Shown piece after piece: positions 9,272-17,249 of a stretch of DNA of 64,000 nucleotides (within the stretch, counting starts at the first letter, position 1; each line of letters begins with the position of its first letter). The DNA is taken from positions 62,001 to 126,000 of the forward strand of contig DASUGU010000042.1 of the NCBI GenBank assembly GCA_036273855.1, given 5' to 3'. This DNA is from DATEPR01 sp036273855 (lineage in GTDB: Bacteria > Actinomycetota > Actinomycetes > Mycobacteriales > Pseudonocardiaceae). The notes beneath the pieces are model-generated. The model was not told the origin of the DNA. It saw only the letters and a program-made list of their open reading frames with translations, and searched no databases. Both the position numbers and the translations under genes were made by a program.

Positions 9272-9387
9272 GTGCGGACGGCGACCACCGCGCACGCCTG
9301 CCGGAGGCGATACGAAAGCGGCCGGTCGGCCGTCGTTGACGGATATTCGGTTGCGCCGGGCGAAGCGGGTCGTGAGGCTCGCGGGTC

Positions 9388-10146
9388 ATGACCACGCCGA
9401 CGTTCCCGCCCCTGCACGACGATCTCCTGTTCCACGGGCCGTTGTCGCAGGCCAGAGCGCACGCGTTGGTTCGTTCGCTGGGCTCGCTGGCCGGTCGGCA
9501 CGTCGTCGATCTGGGCTGCGGCTGGGCCGAGCTGCTGTTGCAGGCCGTGGCCACCGACGCCTCCGCCACCGGCTACGGACTGGACACCGACGCGACGGCG
9601 ATCGAGCACGGCCGGGCCAACGCCGAGAAGCGCGGCCTCGCCGACCGGGTGACGCTGGACGTGGGCGACGCGGGTGCGTGGTCGGGCCGCGCGGACGTGC
9701 TGATCGTCAACGGCGCGACCCAGGTGTGGGGCGGCGATCCGGTGGTCCACACCGAGAACGCGCTGACCGCCGGGCGAACGCTGCTGCGGCCGGGTGGGCG
9801 GCTGCTGCTCGGCGAGTGCTACTGGCAGCGCGAGCCCACCGACGCCCAGTTGGAGATCATGGGGATCCCGCCCGCGCAGTACCGTTCGCTGCCGGATCTG
9901 GTGGACCTGGCGCTGGCGCACGGCTACCGGATGTGGTGGCTGTCACGGGCGAGCCACGACGAGTGGGACGAGTTCGAGAGCCGGCACGCGCTGGGTTGGG
10001 AGCGGTGGCTGGCGGACAATCCCGGTTCCGAGCACGCGGCCGACGTCCGGGCCAGCGCCGACGGGCACCGCACGGCCTGGCTGCGCGGCTGGCAGGACGT
10101 ACTCGGCTACGCCTACCTGACCCTGGCCCTCCCGTCGGCCGACTGA
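9388..10146 (+). CDS. Class I SAM-dependent methyltransferase
   Basis: Predicted cytosolic methyltransferase of 252 residues; the substrate is unknown. The SAM-binding motif I is HVVDLGCGWAELL, followed by an acidic second strand ending GLDTDATAIEH and the motif LRPGGRLLLGE. It is separated from the rhamnose operon by 116 bases without recognisable genes and has only a weak ribosome site (GAGG about 14 bases upstream of ATG 9388). The SAM_MT fold resembles small-molecule methyltransferases, but nothing in the context suggests the acceptor. Confidence 0.85.
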   Translation: MTTPTFPPLHDDLLFHGPLSQARAHALVRSLGSLAGRHVVDLGCGWAELLLQAVATDASATGYGLDTDATAIEHGRANAEKRGLADRVTLDVGDAGAWSGRADVLIVNGATQVWGGDPVVHTENALTAGRTLLRPGGRLLLGECYWQREPTDAQLEIMGIPPAQYRSLPDLVDLALAHGYRMWWLSRASHDEWDEFESRHALGWERWLADNPGSEHAADVRASADGHRTAWLRGWQDVLGYAYLTLALPSAD

Positions 10147-10177
10147 CGACTCACGTGGCATCATCGGTGGGGTGCCG

Positions 10178-10747
10178 ATGATCGTTGAACCAGCTCAGCG
10201 TCCCGGTTGGCTTGCCGCCCAGGACCAGCCACACATCGACGTCGACGAGAACCTGGCGCTGCGGCCGTGGCGCGACGAGGACGCGCCCCAGGTGCACGCG
10301 GCATTCGACTCGCCCGACATCCAGCGCTGGCACGTCCGCCGGATGGACACGGACGCCGAGGCGCGCGAGTGGATCGCCGCCTGGTCGGTCAGATGGGCCG
10401 CCGAGACCGCCGCCAGTTGGGCCATTGTGGACAGTGCGAGCGATCGACCGGTCGGCCAGATCGGGCTGCGGGACATCTCACTGTTCGAGGCCACGGCGGC
10501 CCTGTCGTACTGGGTGCTGGCGTCGGCGCGGGGCCTGGGTGTCGCGCCACGGGCGACGGTGGGCCTGGCCCGGTGGGCGTTCGACACGATGGGCCTGCAC
10601 CGGTTGGGACTGAACCACTCCACCCGCAACGAGCCGTCGTGCCGGGTCGCGACCAAGGCCGGTTTCGACTACGAAGGCACCCTGCGCGGCGCCGCCCGCC
10701 ATGCCGATGGCTGGCACGACATGCACGTGCACGCCCGCGTGCGCTGA
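10178..10747 (+). CDS. GNAT family N-acetyltransferase (RimJ/RimL-like)
   Basis: Acetyl-CoA-dependent N-acetyltransferase of 189 residues. It shows the RimJ/RimL subfamily pattern: N-terminal LALRPWRDEDAPQVHAAF, a QIGLRDISLFEATAALSYWV core, the acetyl-CoA pyrophosphate loop region ARGLGVAPRAT, and the C-terminal LHRLGLNHSTRNEPSCRVATKAGF typical of this group. I took ATG 10178, with GGTGGGG just ahead; GTG 10172 would add two residues. Targets of such proteins range from ribosomal protein N-termini to small molecules and antibiotics, so no specific role is claimed. Confidence 0.88.
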   Translation: MIVEPAQRPGWLAAQDQPHIDVDENLALRPWRDEDAPQVHAAFDSPDIQRWHVRRMDTDAEAREWIAAWSVRWAAETAASWAIVDSASDRPVGQIGLRDISLFEATAALSYWVLASARGLGVAPRATVGLARWAFDTMGLHRLGLNHSTRNEPSCRVATKAGFDYEGTLRGAARHADGWHDMHVHARVR

Positions 10748-10751
10748 ACGG

Positions 10752-11333
10752 TCAGCCGTCTGGCAGGACCGTGCGCACCGTGCGGCGCACGGCCGCCGGG
10801 TCCGGTGGGGTGCCGTCGCGGCCGGCGAACAGCAGGTGGCCGGCGCCGATCAGGGTGGCCGCCAGGGTGTCCACGTCGGCGTCGGGCGGCACGCGGCCCA
10901 GCAGTTGCTCGTCGACGAGGTAGGCGGCGAGCATGGCCGTCGCCTCGGTGAGCACGGGCACGCCGGTCGGCCGGACCTCGCGCAGGCGGGCGCGCAGGTC
11001 GTCACGGAAGGTGATCAGGGCGACGACCGCCACCGCGACCGAGCCGAACAGCTCGGTCAGCGCGCCGACGAGATTGTCCACCACGCTGCCCATCCCGGCC
11101 GACGCCCGCAGCACGGCCGACTGGCCGTCGATCCGGGCCACCCGGTCCAGCACCAGCTCGCTCAGGAAGCCGTCGAAGTCGGCGAAGTGCCGGTGCAGCA
11201 CGCCTTTCGCACAACCGGCCTCCGTGGTGACCGCGCGGCTGGTCAGCGCGTGCGGGCCGTCGCGGAGCAGGACGCGTTCGGCCGCGTCGAACAGTTGCTC
11301 GCGCGGGTCGCGGATGTGCACACCCGTGGGCAC
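10752..11333 (-). CDS. TetR family transcriptional regulator
   Basis: DNA-binding repressor, 193 residues. The N-terminal helix-turn-helix spans roughly residues 15-60 (QLFDAAERVLL...GCAKGVLHRHFADFDGFL), and the rest is a helical ligand-binding domain with no close likeness I recognise. Translation starts at GTG 11333. It is divergent from the methyltransferase gene at 11384, and the gap of 50 bases holds two copies of a 7-4-7 palindrome placed on the promoter of that gene, so this protein very likely represses the methyltransferase and probably itself. The inducer is unknown. Confidence 0.88.
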   Translation of the reverse strand: MPTGVHIRDPREQLFDAAERVLLRDGPHALTSRAVTTEAGCAKGVLHRHFADFDGFLSELVLDRVARIDGQSAVLRASAGMGSVVDNLVGALTELFGSVAVAVVALITFRDDLRARLREVRPTGVPVLTEATAMLAAYLVDEQLLGRVPPDADVDTLAATLIGAGHLLFAGRDGTPPDPAAVRRTVRTVLPDG

Positions 11334-11347
11334 GGGTCTCCCTCCGG

Positions 11348-11392
11348 TTGATGAGTGGGCGCATGCCCACTTATAGTGGGCGCATGCCCACT
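11348..11392 (+). promoter_or_regulatory. Promoter with two palindromic TetR operators, leaderless start
   Basis: Two identical copies of AGTGGGCGCATGCCCACT (7-bp arms, 4-bp spacer) lie at 11354-11371 and 11375-11392. A -35-like TTGATG (11348-11353) and a -10-like TATAGT (11372-11377) flank the first copy, so that copy fills the 18-bp spacer exactly. The second covers the predicted transcription start. The ATG at 11384 sits about 7 bases after the -10, so the transcript is probably leaderless. This is seen directly; binding by the adjacent TetR protein is inferred. Confidence 0.85.
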
Positions 11393-12172
11393 ATATCGCC
11401 GGAGCCACACCGCGACCGGCCGATGGCGGAGTCGTTCGGCATCCACGCGGCACGCTACGACCGCACCCGGCCGACCTACCCGACGGCCATGGTCGACCGG
11501 ATCGTCGCCGCCTCCCCCGGGCGGGACGTGCTCGACGTGGGCTGTGGCACCGGGATCTCGTCCCGCCAGTTCCAGGCGGCAGGCTGCCGCGTGCTCGGCA
11601 TCGACGTGGACGAGCGAATGGCGGAGTTCGCCAGGCACAGCGGGGTGGACGTCGAGGTGTCCACCGTCGAGGACTGGGACCCGGCAGGCCGCACGTTCGA
11701 CGCGGTCGTCGCTGGTCAGGCGTGGCACTGGGTCGATCCGGTTGCCGGAGCGGCGAAGGCGGCCCGGGTGCTGCGTCCCGGTGGCCGGCTGGCGTTGTTC
11801 TGGAACGTGTTCGAGCCACCCGCCGAAGTGGCGGAGGCGTTCAACGCGGTGACCCGCCGGATCACGCCCGACCTGCCCGGCCTCCCCACCGATGGCGGCG
11901 CGGACGGCTACTCCCGGCTGCTCGGCAGCACCATCGACGGCATCCGGGCCGCCGGCTTCGGTGAGCCGGACGAGTGGCGCTTCCCTTGGCAGCGCACCTA
12001 TACGCGGGACGAGTGGCTGGACGTCGTGCCCACCGCCGGCACCCACACCCGCCTGCCACCGGACACGTTGCAGGCCCTGCTGGACGGTCTCGGCGCCGCG
12101 ATCGACGGGTTCGGCGGCAGCTTCACCATGTGCTATACCGCGTTGGTGGTCACCGCTGCGTTGCCGGGCTGA
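11384..12172 (+). CDS. SAM-dependent methyltransferase under TetR control
   Basis: Class I methyltransferase of 262 residues with motif I DVLDVGCGTGISSRQF, FDAVVAGQAWHWVDP (post-I region) and LRPGGRLALFWNV. It resembles the UbiE/Methyltransf_11 group with the characteristic N-terminal FGIHAARYDRTRPTYP. Its substrate is unknown. ATG 11384 lies inside the second operator copy and matches the expected +1 of the promoter; ATG 11423 (MAESFGIHAARYD) is the alternative and would fit the family's usual N-terminus. The 3' end overlaps the convergent flavin-protein gene by 23 bp. Regulation by a dedicated TetR repressor suggests a detoxification or resistance role, but this is inference. Confidence 0.88.
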   Translation: MPTISPEPHRDRPMAESFGIHAARYDRTRPTYPTAMVDRIVAASPGRDVLDVGCGTGISSRQFQAAGCRVLGIDVDERMAEFARHSGVDVEVSTVEDWDPAGRTFDAVVAGQAWHWVDPVAGAAKAARVLRPGGRLALFWNVFEPPAEVAEAFNAVTRRITPDLPGLPTDGGADGYSRLLGSTIDGIRAAGFGEPDEWRFPWQRTYTRDEWLDVVPTAGTHTRLPPDTLQALLDGLGAAIDGFGGSFTMCYTALVVTAALPG

Positions 12173-13079
12173 CCGGCGGGTTGTGTGGTGAGGGCAGCAC
12201 ATCGCCGGAGCGGACCGCCAGCGGCGCCGCCTCGACGACGTGCGCCGGGTGGAAGCGGACCCGCCGGCCGGTGCCGTCGTCGTCGCCCGCCGATCCCGGT
12301 GCGATCCACTCCAGTTCCGCTGTGCCGGACAGGTGCAGCGTCGAGCCGGTGGCGAGGTCGACGAACAGTAGCGCCGCCTCGGGGTCGACGGCGATGTTGC
12401 CCAGGCTGTTGAACATGTTGTTGCCGGCGTAGTCCGGCCACCACAGGTCGGGCCCGTCGGTCCGGACGAAACCGGGCCGGCCACCCTTGTGCGATGCGTC
12501 GGCGCCCCGCGTCGGGTGCACGGTGCCGAGGAAGAACGTGTCGACGCCACGGACGAACGCCTGCTGGTCCGGGGTGAGGCTGTCGCTCTCCCGTCCGGTG
12601 GCCGCCGGTGTGATGCCGGCGACGGGTTCGAGCACGCGTTGCTGGATGTAGGACGGGCAGTTGCCGTACGCCTGGTCCACGTCGACAGTCATGCCGTGCC
12701 GGCCGGCCGCGGTCAGCGTGCCGTTCACCCGCAGCCTGCGCCGGATCGCGAACTCCACCGCGATGAGCCCGACCGGCTGGCCGGTCGGCGGCGCGGACAG
12801 CGGGTCGGTGTCGGCCGGGCGGCCGTGCACGTCGAGGGTGGTGCCGTGGCCGTCGAGGAAGCCGGGCGGCCCGAGCAGCGGCGACGTCCACAGCCTGCCG
12901 TGCTCGTCCCGTGCGGTGAGCACGGCGAACTCACGTCGCGCCAGGAACGCGGCGAGCCCGCCGGCCAGCCGGGCAGGCGCCAGCATCCGCACCAGGCGGG
13001 CCGCGTCGTCGGTGACGCCAGCCTGCCGTTGCACGTCGAGTTCACCGGGATGGAAGCCGATGGGCGTTCGAGTGGTCAT
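12150..13079 (-). CDS. Pyridoxamine 5'-phosphate oxidase-family (PPOX) flavin-binding protein
   Basis: Predicted FMN- or F420-dependent oxidoreductase of the split-barrel PPOX superfamily, 309 residues. Recognisable pieces are AVLTARDEHGRLWTSPLLGPPGF near the N-terminus and, in the second half, FFLGTVHPTRGADASHKGGRPGFV and DYAGNNMFNSLGNIAVDP, which match the twin-domain PPOX proteins of actinobacteria. Start ATG 13079 was chosen because it overlaps the stop of the upstream CGNR gene (ATGA); a longer ORF extends upstream only as a shadow. The two genes form an operon. Substrate unknown. Confidence 0.87.
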   Translation of the reverse strand: MTTRTPIGFHPGELDVQRQAGVTDDAARLVRMLAPARLAGGLAAFLARREFAVLTARDEHGRLWTSPLLGPPGFLDGHGTTLDVHGRPADTDPLSAPPTGQPVGLIAVEFAIRRRLRVNGTLTAAGRHGMTVDVDQAYGNCPSYIQQRVLEPVAGITPAATGRESDSLTPDQQAFVRGVDTFFLGTVHPTRGADASHKGGRPGFVRTDGPDLWWPDYAGNNMFNSLGNIAVDPEAALLFVDLATGSTLHLSGTAELEWIAPGSAGDDDGTGRRVRFHPAHVVEAAPLAVRSGDVLPSPHNPPVSPATQR

Positions 13080-13711
13080 GGGTCGTCCGTCCTGGCGGCG
13101 CGGGTGCGCTGGTAGTGGCGGGCGACGCGCATCCGGTTGCCGCACACGTTGGCGGTGCACCACTGGCGTCGCGTGGTCTCCGCGAGGAACAGCATCGAGC
13201 AGGTGGGGTTGGCGCACCGGCGCAGCCTGCCCAGCCGGTCGGGCGAGGACAGCAGCTCGATCGTCTCGCGGGCGATGGCGGCCAGCGCCGCGTTGCCGCC
13301 GAACTCGGCGTGCCAGCGGGTCTCGGCGAGCCAGTCACCGGCCGCGTCCGACGTCAGCCGGACGCTGGTCGGCACCGCGGCCGCGGCGGCGTTGACGTCC
13401 TCGATCGAGGTGGGACGGGCGACGCGGTGCTCCAGGTGGGAGTCGAGCAGGTCGCGGACCGCCGTGCGCAGCCGTCGCGTCGCCGCCGGATCCGGCACCG
13501 CGGACTCGGGTAGGCGGGCCAGCTCGACCCGCCACCAGGCGGCGGCCTGGTCCGGCGTGGCCAGCAGGTCGGTCTCGGGGTCGGTGGCGGTCATCAGCGT
13601 GTCGGCGAAGTCCAGCGCGACCAGCGGCTCGCCGCCCATGGGGAAGCCGTGCCGCTGCAGCTCGCCGAGAGTAGTACCAACGCTCACTAGCCCAATGTAA
13701 CCATTAGCCAC
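13076..13711 (-). CDS. CGNR zinc-finger (ABATE-domain) putative transcriptional regulator
   Basis: Protein of up to 211 residues. The C-terminal third is a CGNR zinc finger: RRCANPTCSMLFL followed by WCTANVCGNRMRVARHYQR, with four cysteines set to bind zinc and the diagnostic CGNR tetrad. The N-terminal half is the stress-induced ABATE domain (EPLVALDFADTL). Proteins of this family are thought to bind DNA. The start is uncertain: GTG 13711 gives the full open frame, while ATG MGGEPLVALDF (codon 25) would match the common family start. It is translationally coupled to the PPOX gene downstream and divergent from the SDR at 13797. ATTAGCCA occurs at 13703-13710 and again near 13780, a possible shared control element. 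Confidence 0.85.
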   Translation of the reverse strand: MANGYIGLVSVGTTLGELQRHGFPMGGEPLVALDFADTLMTATDPETDLLATPDQAAAWWRVELARLPESAVPDPAATRRLRTAVRDLLDSHLEHRVARPTSIEDVNAAAAAVPTSVRLTSDAAGDWLAETRWHAEFGGNAALAAIARETIELLSSPDRLGRLRRCANPTCSMLFLAETTRRQWCTANVCGNRMRVARHYQRTRAARTDDP

Positions 13712-13796
13712 GCTTCATGCCAGTGGCGCACAGCTCACTTGCCATCAGCAACTAATGCTCATATCGTCATCTCCAACATTAGCCAAGGAGGCTCCT

Positions 13797-14513
13797 ATGT
13801 CCACATCGCTTGAGGACCGCACCGTGCTCGTGGTGGGCAGGGACAGCGGCATCGCCCGTGCCGTGGCGCTCGCGGTCCGCGGCCGGGGCGCGCGGGTGGT
13901 CGTGGCGGGCCGGGACGCGAACCGGCTGGCCAAGTCCTACGACGACCCCAACATCACGGCCGAGACGGTCGACCTGACCGACGAGGCGAGCATCGAGGCG
14001 CTCGCCGCACGGCTCGACCGGGTGGACCACGTCGTGTCGACGGCGTCCGCGCGGGCCAGGGGCCAGGTCGGCGACCTCACGCACGACACGATGCTGCTGT
14101 CGTTCGACACCAAGGTGATCGGCCCGATCCTGCTGGCCAAGCACCTCGTGCCCCGACTGCCGCGCGACGGGTCGTTCGTGTTCTTCTCCGGGTCGTCCGC
14201 GCGCAAGCCTGCGGTCGGCATGCTGGCCGTCGCCGCCACCAACGCCGCCGTCGACGTCGTCACCCGCTCGCTCGCCGTGGAACTGGCGCCCATCCGGGTC
14301 AACGCGGTGTCGCCGGGCACCATCGACACGGGCGCCTACGACGCGCTCGGCGAGCAACGCAAGGCCGAACTGTTCGAACACCGCGCCCGGACCAACCCGG
14401 TGCGCCGGATCGGCACTGCCGACGACGTCGCCGACGTCGTGGTGTTCGCGCTGACCAACACGTTCCTCACCGGTGTGTCGCTCGCCGTCGACGGCGGCGA
14501 ACCGCTCATCTGA
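13797..14513 (+). CDS. SDR-family protein lacking the catalytic Tyr-Lys pair
   Basis: Rossmann-fold protein of 238 residues of the short-chain dehydrogenase superfamily. The usual TGxxxGIG loop reads VVGRDSGIARA, and the structural elements NAG-like VSTASARA, VELAPIRVNAVSPGTIDT and the C-terminal LAVDGGEPLI are all present. The active-site YxxxK reads VAATN, so both catalytic residues are missing; the protein may bind NAD(P) without normal SDR chemistry, or belong to the atypical SDR class that has N in place of K. ATG 13797 has a perfect AAGGAGG seven bases upstream. Its stop overlaps the MFS gene start, so the two are coupled. Confidence 0.88.
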   Translation: MSTSLEDRTVLVVGRDSGIARAVALAVRGRGARVVVAGRDANRLAKSYDDPNITAETVDLTDEASIEALAARLDRVDHVVSTASARARGQVGDLTHDTMLLSFDTKVIGPILLAKHLVPRLPRDGSFVFFSGSSARKPAVGMLAVAATNAAVDVVTRSLAVELAPIRVNAVSPGTIDTGAYDALGEQRKAELFEHRARTNPVRRIGTADDVADVVVFALTNTFLTGVSLAVDGGEPLI

Positions 14514-15661
14514 TGACCGGTCGCATACCGCCCTGGTTCCGGGTCGCGCTGGCGTTGTTCGGCGTCGGCTGGGGCGCCAACCAGTTCTCGTCGCTGCTGG
14601 TGGTCTACCGCGACCACGACCACCTGCCGGCCACGGTGGTGGCGCTACTGTTCGGCGCCTACGCCATCGGCCTGGTGCCGGCTCTGATCGTCGCGGCATC
14701 GTTCTCCGACCGGCTGGGCAGGCGCCGGGTGATGCGGCCGGTGCTGGTGCTCGCCACCGTGGCGTCGGTGGTGCTGCTGCTCACCGGTGACCACGTGTGG
14801 GGCCTGACCGTCGGCCGGTTGGTGGCCGGTGCGGCGTCGGGTGCGGCGTTCGGCCCCGGTACCGCGTGGGTGAAGGAGTTGTCGGCTCCCGGGACCGGGG
14901 CGCGGCGGGCCGTGGTGGCGCTGTCGGCCGGGTTCGGCGGTGGTCCGTTGGTGGCCGGGGTGCTGGCGCAGTGGCTGCCGTTGCCGACGGTGTTGCCGTA
15001 TCTGGCGCATCTCGCGGTGATGGCGGTGATCATCCCGCTGGTGTGGCGTGCACCGGAGACGGTGCCGTCGGTGGTGCCCAGCCGGCGGGGTGAGTTGCGG
15101 GCTGCGGTGCGGCGGCCCGAGTTCCGGTTCCAGGTCGCGCCCGCAGCGCCGTTGGTGTTCGGTGCGGCGACGGCGAGTTTCGCCGTGCTGCCCGGGATGG
15201 TGCGGCTGCACGGCCTCGGGGCGGTGGTCGGTGGTGTGGTTGCCGGGGTGACGTTGGGGACCGGTGTCGTGGTGCAGCCGCTGGCGCGCCGGTTGGGTCC
15301 CGGGTTCAGCCACTATCTCGGAATCGCTTTGGCCGCAACGGGATTCGTGTTGGGCGCGGTGACGATTCAGTGGGCTGTGGCCGCGTTGCTGGTGCCGACG
15401 GCGGTCGTGCTGGGCGGTTGTTACGGGATGTTGCTGGTGGCCGGCTTGAGCACGGTGGAGCGGCTGGCGGCGCCGGAGGACCTGGCCAGTGTCACGGCGG
15501 TGTTCTACTGCCTGACGTACGTCGGTTTCGCCACGCCGTACGTCGTCACGGCGGTCACCGCCGAGGTGCCACCGTCGGTCACGTTCCTGATAGCGGCGGC
15601 GCTGGCTGTGGTACTGATAGTGATGACAGCGGTCACGAAGCGACTGACGCTCTGGAGGTAG
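14513..15661 (+). CDS. Major facilitator superfamily transporter
   Basis: Twelve-helix-type secondary transporter, 382 residues. It has the cytoplasmic loop 2-3 motif SDRLGRRRV between hydrophobic segments, and long runs of Val/Leu/Ala throughout, consistent with a drug/metabolite exporter of the MFS_1 type. The start ATG overlaps the TGA of the SDR gene. The dienelactone hydrolase gene starts four bases after its stop, so SDR-MFS-hydrolase is probably one transcript. The substrate cannot be predicted. Confidence 0.87.
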   Translation: MTGRIPPWFRVALALFGVGWGANQFSSLLVVYRDHDHLPATVVALLFGAYAIGLVPALIVAASFSDRLGRRRVMRPVLVLATVASVVLLLTGDHVWGLTVGRLVAGAASGAAFGPGTAWVKELSAPGTGARRAVVALSAGFGGGPLVAGVLAQWLPLPTVLPYLAHLAVMAVIIPLVWRAPETVPSVVPSRRGELRAAVRRPEFRFQVAPAAPLVFGAATASFAVLPGMVRLHGLGAVVGGVVAGVTLGTGVVVQPLARRLGPGFSHYLGIALAATGFVLGAVTIQWAVAALLVPTAVVLGGCYGMLLVAGLSTVERLAAPEDLASVTAVFYCLTYVGFATPYVVTAVTAEVPPSVTFLIAAALAVVLIVMTAVTKRLTLWR

Positions 15662-15664
15662 CCG

Positions 15665-16414
15665 GTGCCACGCGTGGACGTGCGGATTCCCACACCTGAT
15701 GGACTGAGCAACGGCACGCTGCACGTTCCGGACGGCGACGGACCGTGGCCAGGCGTGCTGATGTTCCCCGACGCCGGTGGCCAGCGGGAGACGTTCCGAC
15801 AGATGGGCGATCAGCTGGCCGATATGGGGTACGTGGCGCTCATTCCGGACATCTACTACCGGGCTGCCGAATGGGCGCCGTTCGACGTGGCCACCCTGTT
15901 CACCGACCCCGACGAGCGGGCCCGGCTGGGCACCCTCATGCGTGACCTGACCAACGCCAACATCATCGCCGACGCCGGTGCGTACGCGGCGTTCCTGCTG
16001 GCCAGGCCCGAGGTGGGTGGCGCGGCGATCGGTACGACCGGCTACTGCCTCGGCGGGTACATGTCGATGGTCACGGCCACCGGGCTCGGCGCCACGATCG
16101 CGGCTGCTGCGTCGTTCCACGGTGGTCGGCTGGCCGTCGCCGACGAGGAGTCCAGCCCGCACCGGGCCGCGAGCGGTATCGCCGCCACCGTGTACGTGGC
16201 GGGCGCGAAGGACGACAACTCGTTCACCACGGAACAGGCCGACCTGCTGGAACAGGCGCTCACCGACGCGAACGTCGCGCACACCATCGAGTTCTACCCG
16301 GCCCACCACGGTTTCGCCGTGGCCGACAACCCCACCTACGACGCGACGGCCGCCTCCCGCCACTGGGACGCGTTGGGCGCGCTGTACGGCGACCGGCTGG
16401 CGAAGGGCGCGTAG
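15665..16414 (+). CDS. Dienelactone hydrolase family protein
   Basis: Alpha/beta hydrolase of 249 residues in the dienelactone hydrolase (DLH) family. The nucleophile elbow is GYCLGGY with cysteine as nucleophile, the acid is in GAKDDNSF and the histidine in PAHHGFAV, giving the Cys-Asp-His triad of this family. GTG 15665 is the start, with TGGAGGTAG nine bases upstream inside the preceding gene. Such enzymes open lactone rings in chloroaromatic breakdown but many actinobacterial members have unknown substrates. It closes the SDR-MFS-DLH operon. Confidence 0.88.
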   Translation: MPRVDVRIPTPDGLSNGTLHVPDGDGPWPGVLMFPDAGGQRETFRQMGDQLADMGYVALIPDIYYRAAEWAPFDVATLFTDPDERARLGTLMRDLTNANIIADAGAYAAFLLARPEVGGAAIGTTGYCLGGYMSMVTATGLGATIAAAASFHGGRLAVADEESSPHRAASGIAATVYVAGAKDDNSFTTEQADLLEQALTDANVAHTIEFYPAHHGFAVADNPTYDATAASRHWDALGALYGDRLAKGA

Positions 16415-16519
16415 CGGCTTTCGCCGTGCGTGAAACGACCCCGGCGGTGGGCTTCGCCGTGGCACGATCGGGATTCCTGGTGGTGGGTGCCCCGACCAGC
16501 CCGGACTAGGAGGCGATCG

Positions 16520-17119
16520 ATGGGGGACGATCCGACGCTGCGCCGGTACGCCTGGCAGATCGAGTTCAACCGGCAACCGTATCCACACCGCTACCTGGCG
16601 CACGTGTTCCAAGCGTGGGAGAACCTGCCGGGCATCCATCCCGCGCAGCAGAACCGGCTGCGGATTCCGCTGGGCACCGTCGGCGACTCGACCGACGTCC
16701 TCTACGCCGAGGCCCACGCCCTGGTCGAGTTGGTGACGGAGCGCCTGCGCACCGTCGAACCGGCGGACCTGGCGGTCAGCGGCTTCGTCCACCGGAACGG
16801 CCAGTTGGTGCTCCAGGTCCGCGAGAACGCCCTCCTGGACACCATCACCGACGTCATCCGGACCTGTGCCGGCGACGTCGCCAGCCTGCGCCCGGAGATG
16901 GCCACCGACCACCACTGCCTGCTCGCTCTTGCCGACACCGACGAGGCGGCCGGCCGCGCCCTCGACGCCCTCGCTGTGGCCAACCTCCAGGACCAGGTCG
17001 AACAGGTCCACGTCCAGCAGATCACCCACGTCCTGCTGAACGACGTCACCTTCACCACGGCCATCTGGACCCACCTGGACACCGTCGCCCTCGGCGCGGC
17101 CGACCGCGTCCAGTCCTAG
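16520..17119 (+). CDS. Hypothetical protein
   Basis: Protein of 199 residues that I do not recognise. ATG 16520 has an excellent AGGAGG at spacing 7, which rules out the longer frame upstream. The protein is soluble, without signal peptide or membrane segment, rich in aspartate and histidine. The spacing of a hydrophobic strand-turn near the N-terminus (LRIPLGTVGDS) and another near the C-terminus (ITHVLLNDVTF) is faintly like the 2H phosphoesterase / RNA-ligase fold, but the histidine-x-Ser/Thr motifs are not both present, so I assign no function. It stands alone downstream of the hydrolase gene. Confidence 0.7.
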   Translation: MGDDPTLRRYAWQIEFNRQPYPHRYLAHVFQAWENLPGIHPAQQNRLRIPLGTVGDSTDVLYAEAHALVELVTERLRTVEPADLAVSGFVHRNGQLVLQVRENALLDTITDVIRTCAGDVASLRPEMATDHHCLLALADTDEAAGRALDALAVANLQDQVEQVHVQQITHVLLNDVTFTTAIWTHLDTVALGAADRVQS

Positions 17120-17249
17120 TCGTGCGACGCCAGGTCCGGTGGCTCGCCCGCGGTGGACACGTCGAGCCGGACGAGTGACAGGTAGAACGGTTGGTCGCCC
17201 TCGGCGGACGGGTGGTTGACGACATCGTCGGACTGGCCGCGCACGTCCT

